64,000 bases of DNA from Entophlyctis helioformis (lineage: Eukaryota > Chytridiomycota > Chytridiomycetes > Chytridiales > Chytriomycetaceae), in the NCBI GenBank assembly GCA_025526915.1, contig JAHLKH010000011.1, forward strand, positions 124,001 to 188,000. Reading direction: 5' to 3'. Shown here piece by piece: positions 20,638 through 32,045 of this stretch. The notes under the pieces are model-generated. The model saw nothing but the letters and a program-made list of their open reading frames with translations. It had not been told where the DNA came from and ran no database searches. Position 1 is the stretch's first letter. Each line of letters opens with the position of its first letter. Position numbers and translations under genes: made by a program.

Positions 20638-21811
20638 ATGCAGGACGACCTTCAGACACAGCAGACACAGCAGACACAGCAGACGCAGCAGACACAGCGG
20701 GCCATGGACATGGACCAGGACGACCAGCAGTCAGAGGACGACGACGTGCCCGAGGTCACGCAGAAGAGCATGATTGCGGCCACAAAGTACATGCAGACGC
20801 TGTCCAAGGATGTGCGTGGACTCGCTCGCAGTGTTGTCCGATTGCGCTGGACATCCATCTGACATCGCTCCCGTTGCCGTGGCAGGACATTGATCGCAAG
20901 GTCAAGGACCTTGTGCGCTATGCGCTGTTCATGGAGAGCAGCCGCACACCCATCCGCCGCAAGGACATTTACGAAAAGGGCAAGCACGCCTTGGCATCTG
21001 CATTGTGCCGGCCGATCTAACCCGCTGGCCCACTCCAGTGCTTTCCAAGGAGCAGACCAAAGGATTCCCGCTGTTCTTCCAGCGTGCGCAAGAGCGTCTG
21101 CAGTCTGTCTTTGGTCTGGAGATGGTGCAGCTGCCGATGAAGCAAGGCCGGCGCACTGGCGGCGGCAGCGCAAGTGCAGCGAGTCGCCGAGCGGTAGCAG
21201 CAGCCGCCGCAGCAGCAGCAGCCGCGCAGGGATCGCAGGGATCGCAGGGCACGCACGCAGCCATTCCAGCAGCCAATGCGTCCAATGCCTGGGTCTTGCG
21301 GTCGGTGCTGTCCGAGACCCAGCGCGAGGTTGCCCTGTCGCTGTCGCCGCGCGACTCGCCGCGTCTGGCGTTGCTGAGCGTGCTCCTGTCGCTCATCTAC
21401 GCCAATGGCCGGTCCATTACCGAAGGTGGGCAATGCAGCGTGGCTCTGCGCAGGATCGCCTTCAACTGGCTCACATTGCGTGCATGCATTGCCGCGAATC
21501 CTGCGACAGAGCGTCTGGATGGATACTTGAACCGTCTGGGCATCCGCCGCAACAGCGAGCACCCGGTGTTTGGCAAAGTGGAGGGCGAGCTGAGCCAGTT
21601 CCAGCGGCAGGGATATCTCGACCGGACCAGAGTGCGGACCGCAGACGGCGATGCCGCGTCGTTTGTGTGGGGCTCGCGTGCCAAGGTGGAGTTTTCCGAG
21701 GCGCAGGTCATGTCGTTCATGGCAGACATGTACCCGAGCCTCAACGACAGCGCCCGCGACCGCCTCGTCAAGGGCATCGAGCGCAACGCCGGCCTTGTCG
21801 GGCGGCACTAG
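20638..21811 (+). CDS. NSE3: NSE3/MAGE-family subunit of the SMC5/6 complex
   Basis: Four exons (20638-20811, 20886-20979, 21039-21425, 21510-21811) sum to 957 nt, 318 residues, in one frame. MAGE-homology features are present: KDLVRYALFMESSRTPIRRKDI (winged helix A), FGLEMVQLP, LALLSVLLSLIYANGRSITE, and then GYLNRLGIRRNSEHPVFGK, QGYLDR and FVWGSRAKVE (winged helix B). The N-terminus carries a tandem Gln-Thr-Gln repeat and an Ala-rich insert splits the two halves. Intron 2 (20980-21038) is GC-AG with donor GCAAGC. Nse3 works with Nse1 and Nse4 in DNA repair. An in-frame upstream start cannot be excluded. Confidence 0.85.
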
Positions 21812-22156
21812 CTGCCGCTGTCAAGTGGCTGTGCCAGCCAGCCAGTCAGCCGGCCGGCGGCCACGTGGCACAGCATCTGCTTGGCTGCTGACCCAATCCA
21901 ATAAGAATGCCGTCTGCCCGCCTTGCCCTTCCGCATCCAACCTCCCACTCTCGCGCACATGGCCGACGCCAAGGTTCCTCCTCCTGGTATGCTCTAGCTG
22001 GAGTGCACTGCGTGTCTGTCTGTGTCTGTCTGTGTGTGTGCCTGCCTGCCTGCCAGCCCGCCTGTCGGAGATGTGAGGGTGCCGCACAACGTCTGCGCTC
22101 CTTCCAGCGTCTCCGCTCCGACTCTCCACGCCAACTGACAAGCGTCAACAACGGCC

Positions 22157-22804
22157 ATGTCGTATCCCGCTGCTGCTGCCTATCCTGCGTCGTCGGCTGC
22201 CCCGCCCGCCAACGCTGCCTACGCACCCTATGCATCCAACCCATACAACCCAAACCCGCCGTACGCCGCCGCCCCGCCCACGTACTCAGCCTACGACAAC
22301 AATGCTGGCCAGCCGTCCGGCTACCAGGCTCAGCCGCCCTTCCAGGCACAGCCTGCCTACCAGGCACCGCAGGGCTACCCTCCCCAGCAGCAGGTACGTC
22401 TGCCGTGCGCTCCAGCCTGTTGGTGCTGCCGGCCGCATGGGGGCAGCCTTGTGTGCATTGTGGCTGACTGTGTGTTGTCCTTGGCCGGCGCTGTTGACAT
22501 CCTTGCGATCGATGGCGGGGCAGTACGCCGCCGACAAGGGCTACCCCCAGCAATACCCGCCCCAGCAGTACCCGCCTCAGCAGGGCGGCTACCCCCAGCA
22601 AGGCGGCTACCCCCAGCAGGGCCAGCCGCAGGTTGTCTACGTCCAGCAGGCAGCCCCGCAAAAGTCCAACAGCGACGCTCTCTGCTGCGGCTTGTAAGCG
22701 TCTGATTTGGCTTGCTGGACAGCCTGCATCCAGACAACGCTGACCCCTGACACTTTTCTTACAGCCTTCTTGGTGCCTGCCTGTGCTGCTGCTGCTGCGA
22801 CTAA
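22157..22804 (+). CDS. CYSTM-family Pro/Gln/Tyr-rich tail-anchored protein
   Basis: Exons 22157-22393, 22524-22693 and 22765-22804 give 148 residues. The body is built from PxY/PPQQ/GYPQQ repeats (YPPQQYPPQQGGYPQQGGYPQQ), then QPQVVYVQQAAPQKSNSD. The C-terminus has two cysteine clusters, ALCCGFLLGACLCCCCCD, which is the cysteine-rich transmembrane (CYSTM) signature. The last intron splits the cysteine-rich module, so a single-ORF reading would stop at CCGL and lose the membrane part. CYSTM proteins are small, palmitoylation-prone stress proteins of the plasma membrane. A short MADAKVPPP ORF at 21960 upstream does not join in frame. Confidence 0.75.
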
Positions 22805-22913
22805 ACACCTCCCCATCCCCAATGTGTACAATCCAATACAACCCATTTTGAATCCCTTGCAACTCAACTCAACTCAACTCTGCGCATCTTGCTCATTCAC
22901 TGCACCTTTACGA

Positions 22914-25900
22914 ATGGCCAAGGTCGCTCGAACACCTGTCGCTGCGCTTGACGGCGCAAGCTTCCCCATTGCGATTGCCGGTAACGCAGGTGGCGGTGGC
23001 AGCGGCGCTAGTGCTGGTGGCGAGCATCCTGTCAAGTTCACAGTCTCGGTCGACTACGCCCTGTGTAAAGGTGCGTGCGTAAGCCGGCACACTCTCTTCA
23101 GAGACGCGAGCCGTTCGGCTGACAGGACGCGTCTGAATGTGTCTGGGATGTCTGGCATTGCCCGTCTGATCATCAGTCCAGGGAGCAGATGCAGACGGGC
23201 ATGCGCCTGCCCTGTCGCCCATATCGACCACAGTGGCTGCGGCTGGCGGGATCGCTCCTGCCTCGCCGACAAACACAACAGCCGGCCAGACAGTCATCGC
23301 GCTCAGCACGAACACGGCGGGCGTGACAGCGACAGTCACGCCGCCAGCCATCGCTCCTGCCCCCAAAGCGTCCAAAAAGAAACGGCACGGCACAGACGAG
23401 TACAAGCGGCTGTACATTAGCTACTCTCTTGGTGGCCAGGTCGAGGGCAAGGTGAGCCGCTGTCCTTGCCTTGATCGTTGCTTGGGTGATCGGCACTGAT
23501 TGCCTCTGCGATGCAGACTGAGCCGTTCTCGATATCCGGAAGCTCATGGACGGTCACGCACGATGTCAGCGTCACCAATGCAAGTTGTTGGCATTCACTG
23601 CCCGTTCCTGATTGGCGGCTCGCCTGCTCACCTCTGTGCTTGATGTAGGAGTTTATCGGCAATCTGTACCAGAAGCCGACCGAGTTTGTCATTTGGGAGA
23701 TTGTGCGCAGTGACGATCGCGACAAGGAGGGACCGCAGAGTCTCCGGAAGCAGGTGCCCAACATGGGCATCACTCCTGTTCAGTTCAACAGAATGGGTGG
23801 CGGTCCTGGCACGATCGGGACGCGTCGTGGTGGTGGTGGCGGTGGCGGTCCAGCCGGAGCCAAGGCTGGCCAGGCAGGCACGCGCGGTCAAGGTCATGGA
23901 GGCACAGCCGCCCACACTGACCCCATCGACAAGCTGCCCATGTCTCTGGCCCAAACAGGACTGACGCGCCACCACCACATGCTGCACCAGCAGCATCTAG
24001 CCAAACTTGCCGCCCAGAAAGAGGCAGAGCAGAAAGCCCAGCACCCGCACTTGGGCAGCGAGGAGGCCATCGATCTTGATCCCCACCGTCCACGCCCGGA
24101 GGTCATCTTCAAGTCGCGCATGGCAGCCGAGGCTGAAGAGCGTGCAGCTCGCGACCGCGGCGACCACTTGCGACTCGGTCAAGACCTCATTGACAACATC
24201 CTGCACCGTCTGCATCGCCGGCAGTCGTCGTCCACACCTGATCTGTCTGCCGCCCTCCGTGAGGGCATCCATGACTTTAGACCTCTGAACAAGCGCACAA
24301 ACAGCGATTCGCCGCCGCTGGACCGGTTCCGTCCTGGGTCGCCGCTCCATCGGTTCCTGACAGATGACTTTGGTGTTGGCCAGCACCAGCATGCAGCTGG
24401 CGGTGATCGGCCCACATCGCGTGCCTCGACCACCATGCGCGAGTCTCCCCATCCGCACCATTTCAACCATCCAGAGAAACACATGTCGCCCGACGCCATT
24501 CAACGCGGCCTGGTACGGTCTCGGTCGTCCTCGTCGCTTGCCAGTTTGCACCAAATGCCGCCAAAGACGCCGCCGAGCCCGCACCATTTCGACCATCCTC
24601 TGAATGTCCTTGCCCCTCACGGACGTGTGCGCAGCCACAGTCAAAACGACGATCGCACCGACCGCCGCTTAGCCGCCAAGAAAGACGGAAAGAAGGACGG
24701 GCGGAAGCCTGCTGTCTCGCCAGCCAAGTCAGTTGCATCGTCGCCAAAACGCGTCCAGGGATACGTCGACGCTGCCAAGCATACCCGCAGAGACAAGAAG
24801 AGGATCAGCCAAGGCCATGCGGCATTTGACGACAAGCATATCCGGTGGGACGCCGAGTCGCAAGGCGTGCGCACAAACAACTGGACCGGTCTCTCACGCG
24901 AAGAGAGCGAACGTCGCGCCAACGATCAGACGATCGAGATGCCACACGAGAAACTGCTGCTTGAGCGCAAAAAGGGCGAGTACACCCATGTGCCACTGGG
25001 CAGAATCATCCTGGATGTCACTGGACTGTTTTTCGATGTTCTCGAGACCAAGGCGAGGTGAGGGGTTGGCTGCGTTGCAGAGTCGCGTGGTGTTGACGGC
25101 TGTGGCTGACTCTGGTGAGTACAGCGTGCTGCACGCAATCACAGGACTGGAGCGGTGCGATATTGGCATCAAGCTTGACACGCCGCTGCTGTCGCACGAT
25201 CAGGCTGTCAGGCGAGTTGGGCAGCTTGGCGATGTGCAGTACTTGGTGGCGTGCGCCGTTTGGCTGACGTGGATCATGGTGGCAGACTGAACCCCATGTG
25301 CATCACGATTGTGGCTGCCGATGGCATGCCCAACGAGCCACTCAGTTACGCCGAGCTCGATGAAAAGTGCCTGCCAGTGTGAGTGTCCAACGGTGCACTG
25401 TTGCTGCCAATCGTCGCAACTGACTCAGGGGTAAGGAGAGCAGATCGGCCAAGTTCCGTTTGTACTCTGATCCGTTCATCCACACGGCAACGCTGCATGA
25501 CCAGCCACATGCTGAGCGCATGGTGTTTGACAGCCAGCATCTGATTCTCACAGGGATGATGGAGGCGAGCCGGTTACGCGATGATTTCGTCAAGGCGCCA
25601 TTCACAGTCGAGGTAAGCTAGTCTCCCACAGCTATGGGGGGCTGTTGTTCTGACACTGCCAATCAAGATCCACGATCGCGACCATCGACTGCCAAACGAT
25701 CTCACCAAGATCAATGCTGGTGCGTGAGCGTGACTGAGGATGATGCAATGGACTGTGCTTTGACGTTTGTGCATGGGCAGACTTGCGAGACGACGGTCTC
25801 ATCAACTCGTCCATGAACCCAATCAACCCATACGGCGTCGCATCGTTCTGTAAGTCTGTAAGCAGACATTGCATTTGCCTCTTGCTCACCAGCAAGCGTG

Positions 25901-28113
25901 CCATGGACAGCACTGTCTGGGCTGTGTGCAGGCCAGACACACCTGCATCTATCATCGCCAATACTTCCAGCACGTGCGCACGTCACCAAGAGCAAACGCA
26001 CGCTGCCTTCAGGATTATGGCTCGAGTCTTCTGCCAACCTCACCATCAGTCTCGAGCTTCGGTTCCCGCTTATCTCGACTCTGGCGATTGAGAGCGTTGC
26101 TGTGGCCAAGGGTGCATACGGCCATGTAGTCATTGTCACCAAGTAAGGGACTGAGCCATGTGATCGTGGATGATGTGCATCGCTGACGTGCATGGGCCAG
26201 CTCGAGGAACGGCACGGTCGCCAAAACAGTCCAGGACTCGGTCACCAGATGCAGCGCGGACACGCTCAAGATCCCTGCTCAGGTCGGCCGGCGTGATCTG
26301 GCGCTTGCTACGTACCAGCTCACGGATGACCAGAAACGCAACCCAGCGCTTGTGAGTTTAGATGCAGACAGCTTTGCCTTGTGTGCTCGTGGCTGACCCT
26401 GCCGAGGACAGAACATTCTCACCGGATATGACATCTTTGATGGCGAGAACCGTGTCTATTTTATCGAAGGGCTTGTGGATAGCGGCATCCCTATGCTGCT
26501 CACAGCACTCGACACGTGAGTCTGGCAAGCACCATACTCTGGGTCCATGGGCCGTGCACAGCTAACAAATTGTGGGACAGGGGCGTGCCAGACAAGTCGA
26601 GCTACCGCGTGTGGCACTCGCAGGCGACCACGTTCAACCACCCGGCATGGAACGGCCCATCCCCTGGCCTGCTTCATGTGATGCTTGACCCTGATCTGAG
26701 CGAAATCCTTGCCGACCGGTCGACGTATATCCGCGACCGGCTGTCCAAGGACTGCTTCGACTGTCTCCATCTCATCCAGGAGGTTGGCCCTGCTGCAGAC
26801 GTACCAGCAAGGGAAGGGAGAGCCGGCACAGACTGACACATCACTCATCGTACAGACGATCAAGCTGGATGTCATTTCAGTGCAGGCACGCATGGCTGCG
26901 TTCCCAACACAGCGCATGATCTTTGGGCTTCTCGCTGTCTATGGCCGTGTCGTGCAGTTTGAAGACTCGATCCCTGTTGGCGAGTTTGATGCGGTCATTG
27001 CGAGCACCCCAACCGCCGACTCGGCCTCGCCACCAGCGGCGGTGACGGATGTGTGATGGGCAGCGGCATGGTATCCATGGAATCCACGCCCAAGACACAC
27101 AGCGGGGGCGACGCCATCACTGGCCTTGACGGCAGTCGCGACAAGGGAGGCCGAAAGCCGCCCCGCTATGGCGTGAGTGCCGGACAGCTGGTCAAGGCTT
27201 GCGTTGCATGTATGCATGCATGTATGCAAACATGCATTCATGAGGCTGACTCGGAGCGGTACAGAGACGCGGCGAGCCGGTCAATTACCGGTTGGGGTAC
27301 AGTGTCAAGGCGGACGCGACGATGCTCGACCAGGACAATGTGGCTGGCATTCTCAAGATGCAACGCCGGCACCTACGCGAACCCAACTTTGTCGCCATGA
27401 ACCGCAAGGTAAGCCATCCATATTCTGTTGTTTTGCTGCCGAGCTCGAGGTTGGCATTGTTCTGATTCTTGGCCAGCATGACGAGTCGTACGTCCCTGAG
27501 CCGTTCTGCCGCACATTCGACCACGAGGTGTACAACTACTCGATGCAGACGCAGTCAACTACGCAGGAGCAGCTGTACGATCTGCGTGCACGCATGGCAG
27601 AGGTAACCCACTATATGCATCGCCCATCCGAGCATCTTGCTCTAGTGTTGCTAGTTGACTGCTGACGTGCTCACCAACGAGTACAGGACAAGACACACTA
27701 CTACGCGTACTGTCTGCCGTACTTTTCGCAGATGGTGTCGCCAGTGGACGTTGAGGACGAGGAGAAGCGTCTGCAAGTGGCGTCCATGAAGCAGTGGAAA
27801 ACGCGTAAAGGGTTCTGGGCCGGGTACGTCACTCTCATCGTCTGCTCAACCCGCCCGTCTTGTAGGCTGACGCTTGCTGAATGTGCTCCAACAGCCCATT
27901 TGCACAGCCAAAGTACGTCTTCATGACCCGCTGCCTCTGCTGCCGCTGCTGCTGAGGATGATGACGGTTGTATGGTTGTGCTAACACGTGGATGGGCATG
28001 GTGTGGGCAGGACGGACACGGACATCACGCCGACGCGCCGCGAAGAGCTGCAGCGGGTTTGGGAGCCTCCCAAGCCCGAGTCAGGCATGATCCTCCGCAC
28101 CCTATCCAAGTAG
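22914..28113 (+). CDS. CFAP92-like (DUF4550-type) flagellar protein
   Basis: This long gene has at least 15 exons. The N-terminal region HPVKFTVSVDYALCKG, DEYKRLYISYSLGGQVEGK, TEPFSISGSSWTVTHDVSV and EFVIWEIV resembles DUF4550 of CFAP92/KIAA1257. A large exon to 25058 is His/Ser-rich and disordered. Later exons keep folded, conserved-looking blocks: GEYSVLHAITGLERCDIGI, KFRLYSDPFIHTATLHD, ANLTISLELRFPL, GYDIFDGENRVYFIEGL, HYYAYCLPYFSQMV, ending PPKPESGMILRTLSK with TAG at 28111. CFAP92 is tied to cilia and flagella, so this supports a zoospore-forming fungus. The family call rests on remembered motifs and should be checked. Exact exon joins between 25060 and 27900 are approximate. Confidence 0.6.
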
Positions 28114-28335
28114 CACGGCCGCTCGTCTCCCATTCCGCCTATCGTCTCCAGCACCATGAAATGTTATGAAGCATTGAGTCGGCTTTAGTCCAGATCCAGA
28201 GATATTGCCTGGCAGGCGAGCAACAGCACCGAGCCTGGTGCTGCTGGATGGGCTGCTGTTGATGAGCGCGGTGGTGGTGGAAGTGGCGGTGGTATGTTCC
28301 TTTGGAAGGAGACGAGCAGGGACGAAGCCAGCAGC

Positions 28336-28825
28336 TCAGGCTGTCGCTGGCTTCAAGGCGCCGCTGGCGTTGGCTTCCGCCTTGGCTGCTGCTGCCTTTT
28401 TGGTGTTCTCGTCCTTGATGATGCTCATGCGGAGCAGCTGTCGGCATCAGGAGCATGTCCGCAGACAGCAGGTGTGTTAGTGTCCTGCCTGTATGTCTGC
28501 AGGTTTAGCACCGCACGGCTGCCTGTTGCAGTCGTCTCCGTCGTTGTCGCCGTCGCCGACTGCCAGCCAACACACACACGCACGGCAAGAGTGCAGATGA
28601 TCAAGCTGGGGCAGGCAGGCATGGACGGCGGCCGAGACACAGCCAAGAGGGCGAGGAGGAGCGAGAGAAGCGCACCTCCTTTCTGTGGTAGAGGCACTCC
28701 TGGTAGTCCTCAAGCAGCGTAGAGCACTGCGAGGCGGCGTCGGCCTGGACATGGCAGCGTGTGAACTCTTGCCAGAACGGGAAGCACCGTCCTCTGCCGC
28801 CGTTGGTGCCGAATCCTGACGACAT
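28336..28825 (-). CDS. NDUFS5: NDUFS5-type complex I subunit (twin CX9C)
   Basis: Exons 28676-28825 and 28336-28437 give 83 residues. The protein starts MSSGFGTNGGRGRCFPFWQE and carries a twin CX9C motif (Cys14/Cys24 and Cys34/Cys44), the signature of intermembrane-space proteins folded by the Mia40 relay and of this accessory subunit of mitochondrial NADH dehydrogenase. Fungal homologues share the GFGxNGGxxRCFPFWQE start. The C-terminus is Lys/Ala-rich (KKAAAAKAEANASGALKPATA). The intron has GTGCGC and CGACAG ends. Confidence 0.88.
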
Positions 28826-29048
28826 CTGCGTGGGTTGTTGCGAAGGCCGGCAAGACGAAAACGGCGGCGACAATTCAGGGCATGTCGCAGAGCACTGCGG
28901 CCAGCACTACGAGCGGCACTACGAGAGCACTACGAGCGGCATGGTAACCAGCACGACTGAACGGCAAAGAGAGATCTCCTTCAAAGCGTCTTGTATTGGA
29001 CGGAGATACACATGCCAGAGGCAGACACCAATAGCCAGACCGCACAAA

Positions 29049-30179
29049 TTAACGGTAGGACTTCTGGTAACGGGCGCGGGCACCGGGACCGCCGAACTTC
29101 TTGGGCTCGCAGCGGCGGGGGTCGGCAACAAGGAGGGTACGGTCGTAGGCGATCAGGATGTCCTTGATCTCCTTCTTGGAAGCCTCGTCAACGACTGCCA
29201 TCGCCATCCATGCGCTGCTGTTAGACACGGCGCGCATTGCAGCATGTGGATACACAGCTGTGCGACTGCACTTACACTTCTGGTAGAAAGCAACGATGGC
29301 CTTGGCGATGGCCTGGCGGATAGCTGTGGATGGCAAGAGAGTCAGAGACTGAAGCAGCCACAGATGATCAGGGATGCCAGCGCCAGCTGATGCAAACGCA
29401 CCGTAGATCTGCGAGACGGAACCACCGCCCTCGACGCGGACACGGATGTCAACGTTGGCGAAGCGCTCCTTGCCGAGGAGGTAGATGGGCTCGTAGACCT
29501 TGGCTCTGATGATCTCAGGCTCGAGGACATCGAGGGGGAAGCCGTTGACCTTGATGAGGCCGTTGCCGCGCTTGCAGTGGGCGACAGCAGTGGCAGTCTT
29601 CTACTTGTCCCAACGGCGGCAGCCGAGCGCAGCAGGACATTGAAATGCGTCAGTTGGGCGGCCAGACGAGGGCAACAGACACAAGGCCAGGCTGAGACGG
29701 ATGGACAGACGGCCCTATGCTGATGCGGCTGCATGGTTGAGCGATGCTGTTCGTCAAGCTGCTTGTGATGGACGAACAGGCAGAATCCCAAATGTCAAAT
29801 GGCAGCCTGGGCAGTTGCGTTGCCGTTCATGTCCGCTGTAGCCGTGGTCCCAAGGTGCCGCTAGTGCAAGTGCCAGTGCTGTTGGCGGGTGCAGCCTTCC
29901 GTTGGTGCTTCTGGTGCTTCTGGTGCTTCTGTGTGGATTCCGCCCAGAGCGACTGTTGCTGAATCGGCTGTTTCGGGGTCGATGCCATCCCAGCCATCCC
30001 ATCCCATCCCATCCATTCGTTCGGCGTGCAGGTGCGTGTGAAGGTCCATCCGTGGGTAGGTGTGCCGCAGCAGCCGAGGTCGTCTATCCATCCATCCCTC
30101 TCTGCCAGTCCAGTAAGCGGGGCGGCCATGGCGATTGCAGGGCACACACCTTGCGACCGTAGGTTTGAACGGACTCCAT
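29049..30179 (-). CDS. RPS16: 40S ribosomal protein S16 (uS9)
   Basis: Exons 30150-30179, 29402-29600, 29276-29323 and 29049-29194 sum to 423 nt, 140 residues. The protein starts [10 protein letters not shown], continues [20 protein letters not shown] and ends [17 protein letters not shown], the universal uS9 C-terminal tail that reaches the decoding site. The first exon is only 10 codons and is followed by a 549-nt intron, long for this genome, a usual place for regulation in ribosomal protein genes. It is transcribed divergently from RPL13. Confidence 0.96.
29986..30016. repeat. (ATCCC)n tract in RPS16 intron 1
   Basis: Tandem CATCC/CATCCC units. A complementary (GGGAT)n tract lies at 30591-30628 across the RPS16 first exon, so the two could pair. 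Confidence 0.6.
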
Positions 30180-30299
30180 GGCGTGTGAAATGTGTGGGAG
30201 AAGACGAAAAAGCGCGAGCCAAGTTTGGCGTCTCAGCCCTGCAGCCCGCGCAAATCGGCCAAAAAGTACAAGTCCAACAGCCTGAGAAATGTGAAATGC

Positions 30300-30320
30300 G
30301 TCACGTGAGTGCCATGTGAC
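30300..30320. promoter_or_regulatory. paired E-box, GTCACGTG-N5-CATGTGAC
   Basis: Two inverted half-sites GTCACGTG and CATGTGAC separated by 5 bp, 121 bp upstream of the RPS16 ATG. Very similar pairs occur at 38711-38732 and 56839-56860. Confidence 0.55.
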
Positions 30321-30590
30321 CAGTCTCACAATTTGGCGCTCTGCACTGCTGAAGCATGTGGTTGTTGGCCAGTACGGCTCGTTGTTGACTTTCTCTTTGC
30401 AAATAGTCGAGGTGTGTGACTGTCGCCTTGGTCAGTCTGTGGTCGCGCGCGTTGGCTCGAGGCGCACTTGGGCTTGGGCTGCGCTCGGTGCAGCTGCACG
30501 ACACGGACGGCGGCCACATGGACTGGATGCAGCAGCACAGCAACGCACGGATGGATGCTTCCTTGAACGACCCCAGCATGGCTGCAACTG

Positions 30591-30628
30591 GATGGGATGG
30601 GATGGGATGGGATGGGATGGGATGGATG
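30591..30628. repeat. (GGGAT)n tract in RPS16/RPL13 promoter
   Basis: About seven GATGG(GAT) units in tandem. Confidence 0.7.
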
Positions 30629-30919
30629 GCATGCCTCTGCCTGGCTGATTCTGCGCTCCGATTCCAGCCGTCGACCAGCCAGCGAACAACAGTAGCAGCA
30701 GCAACAGCAGCGAGCACACCGGACCAGCCAAAAGCAAATACACCGACACCAGCCGCCTCGCAGTGTGCCGTTGTCCACTCCTGTCCACTTTTCTCAAGCG
30801 CAGCGACCAAGCCTGCCGAGCCCCTCAGCCAACGCTTCAACTGGCGACCGAGCTCGAGTCATTCCGACGCTTTGCTTACTGACATTCTTGTCTCTTGCTG
30901 ACAGGCATAACCCGTAGCC

Positions 30920-31721
30920 ATGAAGCACAACAACCAGTTGCCCAACCAGCACTTCCGCAAGGACTGGCAGATCCACGTGAAGACCTGGTTCAACCAGCCC
31001 GGCCAGAAGAAGTCCAGACGTGTGCAGCGCATCAAGAAGGCCGCTGCCATCGCTCCCCGCCCCATTGACGGTCTTCTCCGCCCCGCTGTCCGTTGCCCCA
31101 CCATCAAGTACAACACCAAGCTCCGTGCTGGTCGTGGTTTCTCCCTCGAGGAGCTCAAGGTTTGTAGCGGGTCGATGTTGCTCGCATTTGGCGACCTTTG
31201 GCTTGGCTTGGCACTGACCAGGCCGTGCTTGTTGCGATCGTGTTGAGTAGGAGGCTGGTGTTAGCCGCAAGGTTGCCCGCACCATCGGCATTGCCGTCGA
31301 CCACCGTCGCCGCAACCGCTCCGTTGAGTCGCTCCAGGCCAACGTTGAGCGTCTTGCCGAGTACAAGTCGAAGCTGATTGTCTTCCCCAAGAAGGCCAAC
31401 AAGCCCAAGAAGGGCGATGCTGACGTACGTAGTCTCGAAAGCAGATTGCTTGGTGCACTGCTTCACAATGGCTGACATGGGTGGATTCGTTGCGTGGTGT
31501 TTTTACAGGCTGCCGCCGTTGCCGGTGCCACTCAGCTTGCTGGTGCTCTCCTCCCCATTGCCCAGCCTGCCGTCACTGACGTGTCTCGCAAGATCGGCGC
31601 CACCCCCGTCGTTCACGCCTACGCTGCTCTCCGCAAGGCTCGCTCCGACGCCCGCTACAAGGGCATCCGCGAGAAGCGCGCCAGAGAGAAGGCTGAGGAG
31701 GAGGCCAACAAGAAGAAGTAA
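30920..31721 (+). CDS. RPL13: 60S ribosomal protein L13 (eL13)
   Basis: Exons 30920-31159, 31251-31424 and 31509-31721 sum to 627 nt, 208 residues, all phase 0. It starts [17 protein letters not shown], then [25 protein letters not shown] and [17 protein letters not shown], and ends with a Lys-rich helix ([11 protein letters not shown]), as in eL13 of other eukaryotes. All introns are GT-AG. It shares a promoter region with RPS16. Confidence 0.96.
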
Positions 31722-32045
31722 ACAGCTTCTCTTTTTCCACCTTTCCAACCTTTTGTATGCGTTTCATAAACCCCCTCCACCTCGACAATCATTTCATTCA
31801 ACGTCACCGCAGGACGCAGTGATGGTGTCTCCATTGCAGATGTACATGATGGATCTGTCAGCAATGACGCTGTTGCCTTGCACCTGCCATATCTGCATGA
31901 GTGTGCCTTGAGCAAGACCAGCCCAACGCGATCGCCACTCGCTGAAGCTGTCCAGGCATGATATGCTGCACTCCCGTCCTTGTATTCCACTTGGTGGCAC
32001 AATAGTCGTTTCATTCATCCATTCAGGCACATGTCAATGCTAGGT
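31722..32045. other. convergent 3' region between RPL13 and carbonic anhydrase
   Basis: Only 3' UTR-like sequence is seen. It has pyrimidine-rich stretches after the RPL13 stop and no conserved ORF. Confidence 0.5.

Larger units (their letters stand above)
30180..30919. promoter_or_regulatory. shared divergent promoter region of RPS16 and RPL13
   Basis: 740 bp separate the two start codons of a small- and a large-subunit ribosomal protein gene. The region holds a paired E-box (30300-30320), a (GGGAT)n tract (30591-30628), and CCAGCGA/CAACAGCAGCAGC repeats. RPL13 has no visible coding exon upstream of 30920, although a leader intron is possible (CTGACAG ends at 30903). The layout suggests joint control of the pair. 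Confidence 0.55.

Noticed and set aside
21960..21995. MADAKVPPP as the N-terminus of the CYSTM protein
   Set aside because: Joining it through the GTATGC...TTCCAG intron does not reach the ATG at 22157 in the same frame.
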